Shown here: in pieces, positions 54,948-62,775 of the stretch
How the letters are laid out: every line of letters starts with the position of its first letter
How positions within the stretch are numbered: position 1 is the first letter of the stretch
NCBI RefSeq assembly: GCF_010078235.1
Contig: NZ_JAABOS010000001.1
Span: forward strand, 186,001 to 250,000
Length of the DNA stretch: 64,000 nt
Direction: 5' to 3'
Source: Cognatundibacterium crateris
GTDB lineage: Bacteria > Pseudomonadota > Gammaproteobacteria > Burkholderiales > Burkholderiaceae_D
Made by a program: the position numbers and the translations under genes
Notes under the pieces: generated by a model
Database searches by the model: none
The model's input: only the letters and a program-made list of their open reading frames with translations
What the model was told of the DNA's origin: nothing

Positions 54948-55871
54948 ATGAAAAAAATTAATCCTATGAGTTTGCCTGACCAAATACCACATCGCGCTTC
55001 CCGTACCGAAATGATACAACTGCGTGGCATTGCTTATCATGTTCGTCACTGGGGCAATGAAGACGCGCCGAAAATTTTTATGATGCATGGCTGGATGGAT
55101 GTGTCTGCCTCGTTCCAGTTCGTGGTCGATCAGTTGCAGGCTGACTGGCATGTGATAGCACCTGACTGGCGTGGTTTTGGTCTGACCGAGGCACCGGGTA
55201 CCGATACTTATTGGTTTCCTGATTATCTGGGCGATCTGGATGCCATGCTGGCGCATTATTCACCCGATGAGCCCGTGAATTTGCTGGGGCATAGTATGGG
55301 CGGTAATGTGGCAGGTCTGTATGCTGGCGCACGGCCGGAGCGGGTCAGACGCCTGATCGATCTGGAGGGCTTTGGCCTGCCAGGCACTGCACCCGGGCAG
55401 GCGCCAGGACGCTACCGCAAATGGCTGGAAGAATTGCGTACCCCGCCTGTGCTGAAAACTTATGCCAGCCTGGCTGAAGTGGCGCTAAGACTACAAAAAA
55501 CCAATCCACGTCTGAGTGATGAAAAAGCCGCGTTCCTGTCGCAACACTGGGCCAGGGAAAATGCGCAGGGACGCTGGGAAATTCTCGGTGATCCTGCGCA
55601 TAAACAGACTAGTCCGCTGCTGTTCCGGGTCGAGGAAATGATGGCGTGCTGGGCCAATATCAGCGCGCCGGTGTTATGGATGGAAGCAGAAGATACCGAT
55701 ATCTGGAGCTGGATGGGTCCTAAGGAACAGGCGCGACCGGAGATAGACCGGCGTCTGACTTATTTCCGTCAGCTCGAAAAACATATGATCGCTGATGCGG
55801 GCCATATGCTGCACCATGATCAGCCTGCTTTGCTGGCGCAGATTATTGAAGAGTTTTTGCTGAGGGACTGA
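54948..55871 (+). CDS. Alpha/beta hydrolase
   Basis: A 307-residue alpha/beta-hydrolase-fold protein with the oxyanion-hole segment MMHGWMDVSASF, the nucleophile elbow GHSMGG (Ser about 116), and a late AGHMLHHDQPA with the catalytic histidine. It begins with ATG 54948, and ATG 54966 is also possible. It is divergent from the acyl-CoA synthetase and probably shares its operator. Possible substrates are esters or acyl-thioesters. Confidence 0.88.
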   Translation: MKKINPMSLPDQIPHRASRTEMIQLRGIAYHVRHWGNEDAPKIFMMHGWMDVSASFQFVVDQLQADWHVIAPDWRGFGLTEAPGTDTYWFPDYLGDLDAMLAHYSPDEPVNLLGHSMGGNVAGLYAGARPERVRRLIDLEGFGLPGTAPGQAPGRYRKWLEELRTPPVLKTYASLAEVALRLQKTNPRLSDEKAAFLSQHWARENAQGRWEILGDPAHKQTSPLLFRVEEMMACWANISAPVLWMEAEDTDIWSWMGPKEQARPEIDRRLTYFRQLEKHMIADAGHMLHHDQPALLAQIIEEFLLRD

Positions 55872-56161
55872 GGTTCTGAGTAGCTGAGTTACCGCGCATC
55901 AGAGAAATGTTGAGACTGTGCAGCTGAAGTGGGCTAAGCGAAAGCCTTGTTGTGGCTACAGCAGCCAGTCCCGCAGCTCCTGGCGCGGTCTTGATCTTAC
56001 TCACCCTTGCAATTTTTTACAAAATATCCGGCCCCTGCTCAGTACGGAATTTGTCTTGTCGAGATTATAATCAGAGACGTCCATTGAACATCGTCAGCAA
56101 AATCCACTTTGCTGACGATCTGGATAGCCTGTCCACGGCTTGGACCCCATCTCTGATTTTC

Positions 56162-57049
56162 ATGCATTTAATTTCACTGTCTTCCCTTGCTATCGCAACG
56201 CTGGGTATCTACAGCTTTTTGCTGCTCGCCACCCTGGCGACGGCGATCACAACGCGTGGCCGGCCTGATTCGGGCTTGCGGCCAAGGGTATATGCCTGGT
56301 GGGTCATCGCGCCGGTGATCACCGCCTCACTATTGGCCTATCCGCTCGGTGTGCTGGCCTTTGCGCTGTTGATCGCTGGACTGGCATTGAAGGATATTTG
56401 TCGTCTGAGTGCGAAACCTGCACAAACTTTGGGCTACGCGGCTTTGATCGCGATGACGATTGCGCTGATCGTCATGCGCCAGCCTGCGCGGGCCGCCCTT
56501 GTGCTTGGCTGCGTGTATTGGCTGGCTTATCTGTTTTTTTTACTGAGCAAGCACAGGCAAGCCTGCTTACTGATCGCCTGGTGCTGGACTGGTTGCGGTT
56601 TGGGCTTTTTGTATTTGCTGACAGCCGATGCCGTGATTGGGACTGAATCGCGACTGCCTTGGCTGTTTTTTCTGATCGTGTGCACCTGCCTGAATGATGT
56701 CGCGCAATACCTCACAGGTACACAGTTTGGCAAACACAAGGTAGTGGCCAGCATCAGCCCGAATAAAACTGTGCAAGGCCTGATCGGCGGTATGCTTTTC
56801 TCTGCAATGTTTTGTATGTTGCTGGGCTCTTACCTGCAATTGGCCAGCCTGCCATGGCTGTGCGCAATCGGTATCTGGCTTGCGATTGCGGGCTTTTGCG
56901 GTGACTTGCTGTTTTCTGCCGTCAAACGTCGTTTAGGGATTAAGGATTTTTCAAACCTGATTCCCGGCCATGGCGGCATACTGGACCGGGCTGACAGCCT
57001 GATGCTGACTGCACCTGCTTTGTATGTGGCGCTTCGCATTTTGCAATGA
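56162..57049 (+). CDS. ynbB: YnbB-like CDP-diglyceride synthase (phosphatidate cytidylyltransferase)
   Basis: A polytopic membrane protein of 295 residues. Its C-terminus shows the CdsA signature: SAVKRRLGIKDFSNLIPGHGGILDRADS. The open frame extends to GTG 55952, but ATG 56162 yields the family's usual size and omits a non-conserved N-terminus. It would make CDP-diacylglycerol for a dedicated lipid. The following ynbC-like gene, and the ynbA- and ynbD-like genes on the other strand, identify the cluster as ynbABCD-type. Confidence 0.85.
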   Translation: MHLISLSSLAIATLGIYSFLLLATLATAITTRGRPDSGLRPRVYAWWVIAPVITASLLAYPLGVLAFALLIAGLALKDICRLSAKPAQTLGYAALIAMTIALIVMRQPARAALVLGCVYWLAYLFFLLSKHRQACLLIAWCWTGCGLGFLYLLTADAVIGTESRLPWLFFLIVCTCLNDVAQYLTGTQFGKHKVVASISPNKTVQGLIGGMLFSAMFCMLLGSYLQLASLPWLCAIGIWLAIAGFCGDLLFSAVKRRLGIKDFSNLIPGHGGILDRADSLMLTAPALYVALRILQ

Positions 57050-57099
57050 TGTGCGCAAAGATGCGTGCTGCTGATTTTCTTTTTAAAGAATGGAACAAG

Positions 57100-58887
57100 A
57101 TGACTACTAACCTGCCTGTCACCCGGCTTGCTGAAGAAAGCGGTTTCGTTTCGCATGACGGCACCCGGCTGTTCTTTCGCCACTGGCCTGCGCTGAGCGC
57201 CACACCGGATAATGCGAAGAAGGCGCTGGTCTTTCTGCACCGTGGACATGAGCATTCTGGCCGTGTGCAGCAACTGGTCGAAGAATTCACGCCCACTGAC
57301 ACCGCCGCCTTTGCATGGGATGCACGTGGACATGGTCATTCGCCCGGCGAGCGTGGTGATGCGCCGGATTTCATGTGTCTGGTCAGGGATTTTGAAGCCT
57401 TCATGCAGCATTTATCTGCGCATTATGGTTACGGTGCTGAGCAAATTGTAGTGATCGCCAATAGTGTCGGTGCCGTGATCGCAGCCACCTGGGTGCATGA
57501 CTATGCGCCACCACTGCGCGGCCTGGCGATGGCAGCTGCCGCATTTGATATCAATCTGTATGTACCGCTGGCGAAGCCTGCACTCAGGCTGGCGACGTGT
57601 TTTCAGCCTGACTTATTTGTGACCAGTTATATCCGCCCCGGCATGCTGACCCATTCGGCGCAGCAAGCCAGTTCCTACGCCTCGGATAAGCTGGTCACGA
57701 AAAATATCTCTGCCCGTGTCTTGTTGGATCTGGCCGATACCGCGCAAAGGATAGTAGCGGATGCGGCGGCGTTGGATGTGCCAGTGCTGATGCTGGTTGC
57801 GGGCAAGGATTATGTGGTCAAAGAAAAGCCGCAGCACTTATTTTTTGAACGTATCAGCTCGGTGCACAAAAAATATGTACGTATTCCGGATGCCTTTCAT
57901 GCGCTGTTATACGAGCAGGATACTCAGCTTGCGTATCAGGAAGTGCGTGAGTTTGTGCAGCAATGCTTTGCGCTGCCGCTGCCAGATGCACGGCGTTATC
58001 TGACGCTGGACCGCAATGGTCAGTCAGCGCGTGCTTATCAGGCCTTGAGCAATGGTCAGAGCATAAGCACACTGCAAAAACTGAATTTCGCCATTCAAAA
58101 GCGCATGCTCAATAGTCTGGGACGCCTGAGTGATGGCATGCGCATCGGTTTGGAAACCGGCTTTGATTCCGGCAGCTCGCTTGATTATGTGTATAAAAAT
58201 CAGGCGGCAGGACGCTGGGGCATAGGTAAAGTTCTGGACCGTGGCTATCTGGATGCGGTGGGCTGGCGCGGTATCCGTGAGCGCCGCGTCCATTTACAGC
58301 AAATCTTATCGGAGGCAATACAGGCTGTGCCCGCTGGCCAGACTGTGCGCATCCTGGATCTGGCGACAGGTGGCGGACGCTATTTGCTGGAGACGGTAAA
58401 ACGTTTTGGCGAGCGCAAGTTTGCGCTTTGTCTGCGCGATTATGCAGAGGCGAATCTGCAGGCCGCACAAGGCTTGGCGGCTGAACTGGGGCTGACGGAT
58501 AGTGTCTGTTTCGAACAATGCGATGCGTTTGATGACGCCAGTTATCGCGGTGATGCGCAATACGATATTGTGATCGTGTCCGGCCTGTTTGAGCTGTTCG
58601 CTGATAATACCCTGATACTCAATGCGGTCAAGGGCATCGCGCGCGTGCTGGCAGAGCAGGGCTGTGTGATTTACACCGGGCAGCCCTGGCATCCGCAGTT
58701 AGCAATGATCGCTGGTACGCTCAATAATCATCAAGGGCAGCCTTGGGTGATGCGGCCGCGTTCGCAGGCTGAGCTGGATGCGTTGTTGGCCGAAACCGGC
58801 TGCCGTAAAGTCCGCTCCCTGATTGGGCTGCAGGGCATATTCAGCGTGAGTCTGGCGCGCCGCCTTGTGTCTGGTCCTGCTGCTTAA
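57100..58887 (+). CDS. ynbC: YnbC-like fused alpha/beta hydrolase and SAM-methyltransferase
   Basis: This 595-residue bifunctional protein has an N-terminal alpha/beta hydrolase (lipase-like) domain with the elbow ANSVGAVI (Ser about 122) and HRGHEHSGR. From about residue 340 it continues into a class I SAM-dependent methyltransferase with motif I ILDLATGGGRYLLE near residue 415. ATG 57100 follows GGAACAAG. The 3' end overlaps the convergent ynbA-like gene by 47 bases. E. coli YnbC has the same domain order; its reaction is unknown. Confidence 0.88.
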   Translation: MTTNLPVTRLAEESGFVSHDGTRLFFRHWPALSATPDNAKKALVFLHRGHEHSGRVQQLVEEFTPTDTAAFAWDARGHGHSPGERGDAPDFMCLVRDFEAFMQHLSAHYGYGAEQIVVIANSVGAVIAATWVHDYAPPLRGLAMAAAAFDINLYVPLAKPALRLATCFQPDLFVTSYIRPGMLTHSAQQASSYASDKLVTKNISARVLLDLADTAQRIVADAAALDVPVLMLVAGKDYVVKEKPQHLFFERISSVHKKYVRIPDAFHALLYEQDTQLAYQEVREFVQQCFALPLPDARRYLTLDRNGQSARAYQALSNGQSISTLQKLNFAIQKRMLNSLGRLSDGMRIGLETGFDSGSSLDYVYKNQAAGRWGIGKVLDRGYLDAVGWRGIRERRVHLQQILSEAIQAVPAGQTVRILDLATGGGRYLLETVKRFGERKFALCLRDYAEANLQAAQGLAAELGLTDSVCFEQCDAFDDASYRGDAQYDIVIVSGLFELFADNTLILNAVKGIARVLAEQGCVIYTGQPWHPQLAMIAGTLNNHQGQPWVMRPRSQAELDALLAETGCRKVRSLIGLQGIFSVSLARRLVSGPAA

Positions 58888-59476
58888 GTGCAGCGCTCAA
58901 CCGGTTCCAGACAGTACATACAGACAGCAGGATGGCCAGACTTAGGATTGCGCTGATCCAGCTGGCTGGTGCTGCGCATACGCCAGCCAGACTCAGTAAT
59001 CCAAACAGCACGGCGCGGTCGCTTTTACCCATCGGTCCCTGAAAGCCACGCGCAGTACCTACGCTGAGACCCAGCACACCGGCAAATTCGCTGAGCATGG
59101 CCAGCATCAGCACAGCGATGATCCAGGCCGGGTGCACAGGCAACAGGAGGATCAGCGGCAGATACAGCGCGAGGTCTGAAATCACATCGCAGATTTCATT
59201 GAGCAGCGCGCCGAGCCGGGTTTTCATGCCACTCGCATTGGCATACATGCCGTCGATTGCATTCAGCGCCATCCTGAATAGCATGGCAAACGGATAGAGC
59301 CACCATAAAACCTCGTTATCGGCGAACATCGCCAGCGCCCCGCCGTATAGCAGGCACAGCGTCATACTGAACAACGTAATTTGATTCGGCGTGATGCCGC
59401 TGCCTTGCAGCGTGCTTAACAGCGGGCTCAGCAAGCGTTGAAATTGGGGTTTTAACTGGTAGACAGAGATTTTCAT
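58841..59476 (-). CDS. ynbA: YnbA-like CDP-alcohol phosphatidyltransferase
   Basis: A 211-residue membrane protein. The CDP-alcohol transferase motif reads DGMYANASGMKTRLG...NEICDVISD, with two positions changed from the usual DxxDG..AR...G...D...D pattern: N replaces an aspartate on either side, and N replaces the Arg of AR. From memory the Asn before DG is also present in YnbA homologs. ATG 59476 overlaps the ynbD-like stop by ATGA, so the two are co-translated. It should join a CDP-lipid to an unknown alcohol. Confidence 0.88.
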   Translation of the reverse strand: MKISVYQLKPQFQRLLSPLLSTLQGSGITPNQITLFSMTLCLLYGGALAMFADNEVLWWLYPFAMLFRMALNAIDGMYANASGMKTRLGALLNEICDVISDLALYLPLILLLPVHPAWIIAVLMLAMLSEFAGVLGLSVGTARGFQGPMGKSDRAVLFGLLSLAGVCAAPASWISAILSLAILLSVCTVWNRLSAALKQQDQTQGGAPDSR

Positions 59477-60708
59477 AAATGAGATGTCAGGTAGCGCGCA
59501 ATGTGGCGGCAGCGATGAAAACCCATCGCACAATGTAAATACACCGGTGTGCCAGCTTTCAGCAAGGGCAGGGTCAGCGCGGCTAATTCCTGCATTTGCT
59601 GCGGGTTCGGTGGCAGGATGTCGAGCAAGGGATAATGCAGATAGCGCTTCGTCGCTGCAACCAGCGGGCCGCATAGCGCCGGATGTTCCGGCAACTCTGC
59701 ACTCAGATCGATGATGACGCCAGCCGGATGCAGCTGGCTGATTTCTGCACTACGTAATCTGGGGCCTATTGCCAGCAATGGCGTGATCTGTTGGATGCGG
59801 ATGGAGGGCTGTAGCAAATAGCGTTGCAGCAGCCAGCTCAGCCGGTAGCCCGCCAGATAAGGCGCATACAGCAGCCTGACCCAGACAGGATGCTGTCCCT
59901 GATGTTTATGCAGGAAGTGACGGTCACCGCGCGCATAGGCACGCGCCACCAGCAGCAGGCAGGGCAGGGTCGCTGCAGCCAGCAGCAATAGCCACAGGTT
60001 TTGACAGTACAAGGCTAACGCAGCCAGCCAGGCGGCTGCAATACGGTAATAGGCCGCAACTGGCGGCGCATCATGTGGCTTGCATCGCCAGATACACAAG
60101 CAGCCCAGCGCAGCGCCAGCAATCACATCTGCCAGATGATGCTGATGCGTGAATAGCGTCGAGGCGATCAGCAAGCCAATTCCAGCATTGAGCAACAGCC
60201 ATGCAGCCACGGTGCGCATGGCGGTACGCAGATGGAACCAGAAAATAAGGGCATACGCCACATGTAAAGACGGTAGCTGGTTATAGCGCTGATCCATCAG
60301 ATACAGGGATTGAAACGCATAGCCCAGCCAGCCCTCAGGCAGTACGGCAGCATGCTGCTGTCTGAGTGGCATCAGCAGAAAGCACATTCCCGCCAGATGT
60401 GTGGCGGTGAAAATTTGTAAGCTATACTGCCGGCATTGCTGCTGTGTGCCGCAATGATAAAAAATGAAAACAAACAGCACAAGCGAGCTGCTGTAAGGAA
60501 TAATCATCCACGGTATCAGCGGTATGCTGGCATCGGCGGTCAGCATCAGATGCTGGCTGACCTGATGCGCCGCAGCCAGCCAGTTGGTCGTCAGATAAAT
60601 CAGCGTAAAACACAGTGCATTGAACACCAGCAGCCTGCTCGCCAGAGTCAGGGCGGAGCGCTCAGGCGTTTGTAGACTGGCATTAGAAATTTCAGTGAAT
60701 TCAGACAA
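59473..60708 (-). CDS. ynbD: YnbD-like PAP2/dual-specificity phosphatase membrane protein
   Basis: A 411-residue protein combining an N-terminal PAP2 lipid-phosphatase domain (NQLPSLHVAYALI and FTHQHHLADVIAGAALG) over several helices with a C-terminal dual-specificity phosphatase domain. The phosphatase signature HCAMGFHR (Cx5R) lies near the end. The only in-frame start near the N-terminus is TTG 60708; upstream is an in-frame TAG. E. coli YnbD has the same two domains. It is upstream of ynbA in the same operon. Confidence 0.88.
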   Translation of the reverse strand: MSEFTEISNASLQTPERSALTLASRLLVFNALCFTLIYLTTNWLAAAHQVSQHLMLTADASIPLIPWMIIPYSSSLVLFVFIFYHCGTQQQCRQYSLQIFTATHLAGMCFLLMPLRQQHAAVLPEGWLGYAFQSLYLMDQRYNQLPSLHVAYALIFWFHLRTAMRTVAAWLLLNAGIGLLIASTLFTHQHHLADVIAGAALGCLCIWRCKPHDAPPVAAYYRIAAAWLAALALYCQNLWLLLLAAATLPCLLLVARAYARGDRHFLHKHQGQHPVWVRLLYAPYLAGYRLSWLLQRYLLQPSIRIQQITPLLAIGPRLRSAEISQLHPAGVIIDLSAELPEHPALCGPLVAATKRYLHYPLLDILPPNPQQMQELAALTLPLLKAGTPVYLHCAMGFHRCRHIARYLTSHL

Positions 60709-60764
60709 AGCAGGCTATGCAGCAAAAAATAAAAAAAGACAGCGCAAGGGCTGAGCATCTTAGC

Positions 60765-61835
60765 ATGAGCACGGTGGCGCAAGCCACTGCGGCCAAGCCT
60801 TACCAGCGTTGTCTGGTGATGGCGGGTGGCGGTTTTCGCTTTGGCTATTATCTGGGCATGATGGCGGCATTGGAGCAGCATCAGCGTGCGCCTGATGTGC
60901 TGGTGGCCAGTTGTGGTGCGGCGATCGCGGCGGCGGTGATACGGAACCTGCCGGACAATACATCCAGATTCGAATTCCTGAGCTCACCACAAATGTATGC
61001 ATACTGGTGCGGCCTGGGTTCGAATCCGCAAAAAAAGCTGAGTACCACTTTAAAGGACCTGGGCCAACGCGCCTTGTGGTCACGCTTTATGCAGACTGCG
61101 CCCGATCTGTATCAGGATTATCTGTTTGAAGTCCCGCCGTTACTGCCTTTGCCTGAGCCACAGTCCTACGCTGGTGCACCTGATTTAGCGATTATTGCGG
61201 GCCGCATGCTGTATCCGTCTGCGGCAGCAGGCAGCCGCATAGGCGGGCCCTGGTTTGAAGAAACCGTGTTTGCAGAAGGTGTGCTGGCGGCGGCCTTAGA
61301 CGGGATGGTGTCGCCTCTGGCACCCGTGCATTTTCCGGGGTCGCGTATCGCGCCGCAAATTAATGTGCAAAGTGGTGTCGCGTTAGCGGATGCAGTACGC
61401 GCCTCAATTTCAGATATGTATTACTTCCGTTGCCATGAAGTGGCAGGGCAGGCGTATATAGGCGGTGTGGTGGATTTATTTCCGCTGGAAATGGCCAGCC
61501 GCCTCGCTACGCAGGTGGTGATGGAGCGTAAAGCGCCTTATGACCGGTTGCTGGGTTTGCCTGCGGTGCGCGCAGTGCTTGGGTTTGATGGCAATCAGCG
61601 TATCCGCCAGGTGAATCAACAGTTTGCCGATTACTGGGTCGATACCGCCGATATGACCAGTGCTTTGACAAAACACCAGATAGGCAAACGCATTAACTGG
61701 CGCGCCAACCGCATTGAACTGGTGATGCCTGCCACCTACCCACAATTCCGGAAAATGCTGCAATTGCAGTGGGATTACGGCTATCAGCGCGCTTGTCTGG
61801 CACTGGGTGTCGAGGCCAGCCTGAATGCCGCATGA
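60765..61835 (+). CDS. Patatin-like phospholipase-fold protein
   Basis: A 356-residue protein with patatin-like features: oxyanion-hole stretch MAGGGFRFGYYLG, the nucleophile in VASCGAAIAAA (Ser about 49, an AxSxG variant of GxSxG), and the catalytic aspartate in YIGGVVDLFP (D about 237). No signal peptide is seen. ATG 60765 is preferred over 60717, because the earlier start would leave only 8 bases to the divergent ynbD-like start. It probably acts on acyl lipids together with its neighbours. Activity is inferred. Confidence 0.75.
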   Translation: MSTVAQATAAKPYQRCLVMAGGGFRFGYYLGMMAALEQHQRAPDVLVASCGAAIAAAVIRNLPDNTSRFEFLSSPQMYAYWCGLGSNPQKKLSTTLKDLGQRALWSRFMQTAPDLYQDYLFEVPPLLPLPEPQSYAGAPDLAIIAGRMLYPSAAAGSRIGGPWFEETVFAEGVLAAALDGMVSPLAPVHFPGSRIAPQINVQSGVALADAVRASISDMYYFRCHEVAGQAYIGGVVDLFPLEMASRLATQVVMERKAPYDRLLGLPAVRAVLGFDGNQRIRQVNQQFADYWVDTADMTSALTKHQIGKRINWRANRIELVMPATYPQFRKMLQLQWDYGYQRACLALGVEASLNAA

Positions 61836-61846
61836 GGGCTGATCAG

Positions 61847-62596
61847 ATGAATCAACACAGTCAACAAATACTGATTATTGGCGGGACTTCAGGCCTGGGC
61901 TGGGCGCTGGCACAAGCTTATTTGCAGGCCGGACATCAGGTCACGGTAGCAGGCAGGAATCCTGAACGGCTGAGCCCTCAGGCATTGCAGCAGTATCCGG
62001 GCTTGCAGTATTTGCAGCTGGATATCGCTGATGCGGTGGCAGTACGTGCCGCGATCAGCGGATTCGCCGCAACCGGGCTGGATCTGCTGATTGTCAGTGC
62101 CGGCAGCTACGTTAATTCACGGCGACAGGCGCTCAGCCTGGAACAGACTGAACACATGCTGGCCACCAATGTCAGTGGCCTGGTACATGCATTTCAGGCG
62201 GCGTCTGGGCTGATGATGCGTCAGGGACGCGGGCAACTGGTGGCAATCGCGTCGATTGCTGGGCTGATGCAAGACTATCCGGGTGCTTCGGTGTATGCCG
62301 CGACCAAGCGCAGTGTGATACAGCTGGCCGATACTTACCGTCGTGCCTGTGCACCGTTCGGGGTGCAGGTGACCACCATCATCCCCGGTTATATCGATAC
62401 CCAGAAATTGCGCGATCTGAATCAGGGCGATGCCAGTCATAAGCCTTTTCTGAGCTCAGAGCAGCAAGCTGCCAGCCGCATATTGCAAGCGATCGCCAGC
62501 AAACAGGCGACTCTGGTCTTTCCAAGACGCCTGGCCTGGCTGGTGCGGCTGCTGAATTGCCTGCCAGCCTTTGTTTTGCGCTTTCGGCCTGATTAA
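61847..62596 (+). CDS. SDR-family oxidoreductase
   Basis: A 249-residue short-chain dehydrogenase with the cofactor motif IGGTSGLGWAL, the DIADAV acidic segment, the NVSGL motif, and the catalytic pair YAATKRSV. GAGGG precedes ATG 61847. An in-frame ATG at 61832 overlaps the patatin-like stop as ATGA and could also be used. A probable third gene of the patatin/SDR pair on +. Substrate unknown. Confidence 0.85.
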   Translation: MNQHSQQILIIGGTSGLGWALAQAYLQAGHQVTVAGRNPERLSPQALQQYPGLQYLQLDIADAVAVRAAISGFAATGLDLLIVSAGSYVNSRRQALSLEQTEHMLATNVSGLVHAFQAASGLMMRQGRGQLVAIASIAGLMQDYPGASVYAATKRSVIQLADTYRRACAPFGVQVTTIIPGYIDTQKLRDLNQGDASHKPFLSSEQQAASRILQAIASKQATLVFPRRLAWLVRLLNCLPAFVLRFRPD

Positions 62597-62703
62597 AGTC
62601 AGCGCACAGGCGGAATACGGTCAAAAGTCGTGCGCCATCCTGGGCCGGAATAGTAAGGGGCTGGGCAATGCGGTACACTGCACGTCTGGAACACCGCTTT
62701 TAT

Positions 62704-62737
62704 GCCGTTTGCTGCACACGCTGTGTAGTCAGACGGC
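62704..62737 (+). other. Potential structured leader before the cystathionine gamma-synthase-family gene
   Basis: GCCGT (62704-62708) can pair with ACGGC (62733-62737), enclosing a smaller ACAC/GTGT hairpin (62716-62719 / 62723-62726). It sits about 40-70 bases before ATG 62776. I cannot match it to a known SAM or SAH riboswitch. Confidence 0.35.
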
Positions 62738-62775
62738 TCAAATCAACGCCGACCGCAACCGAAACAGAGTCAAGA

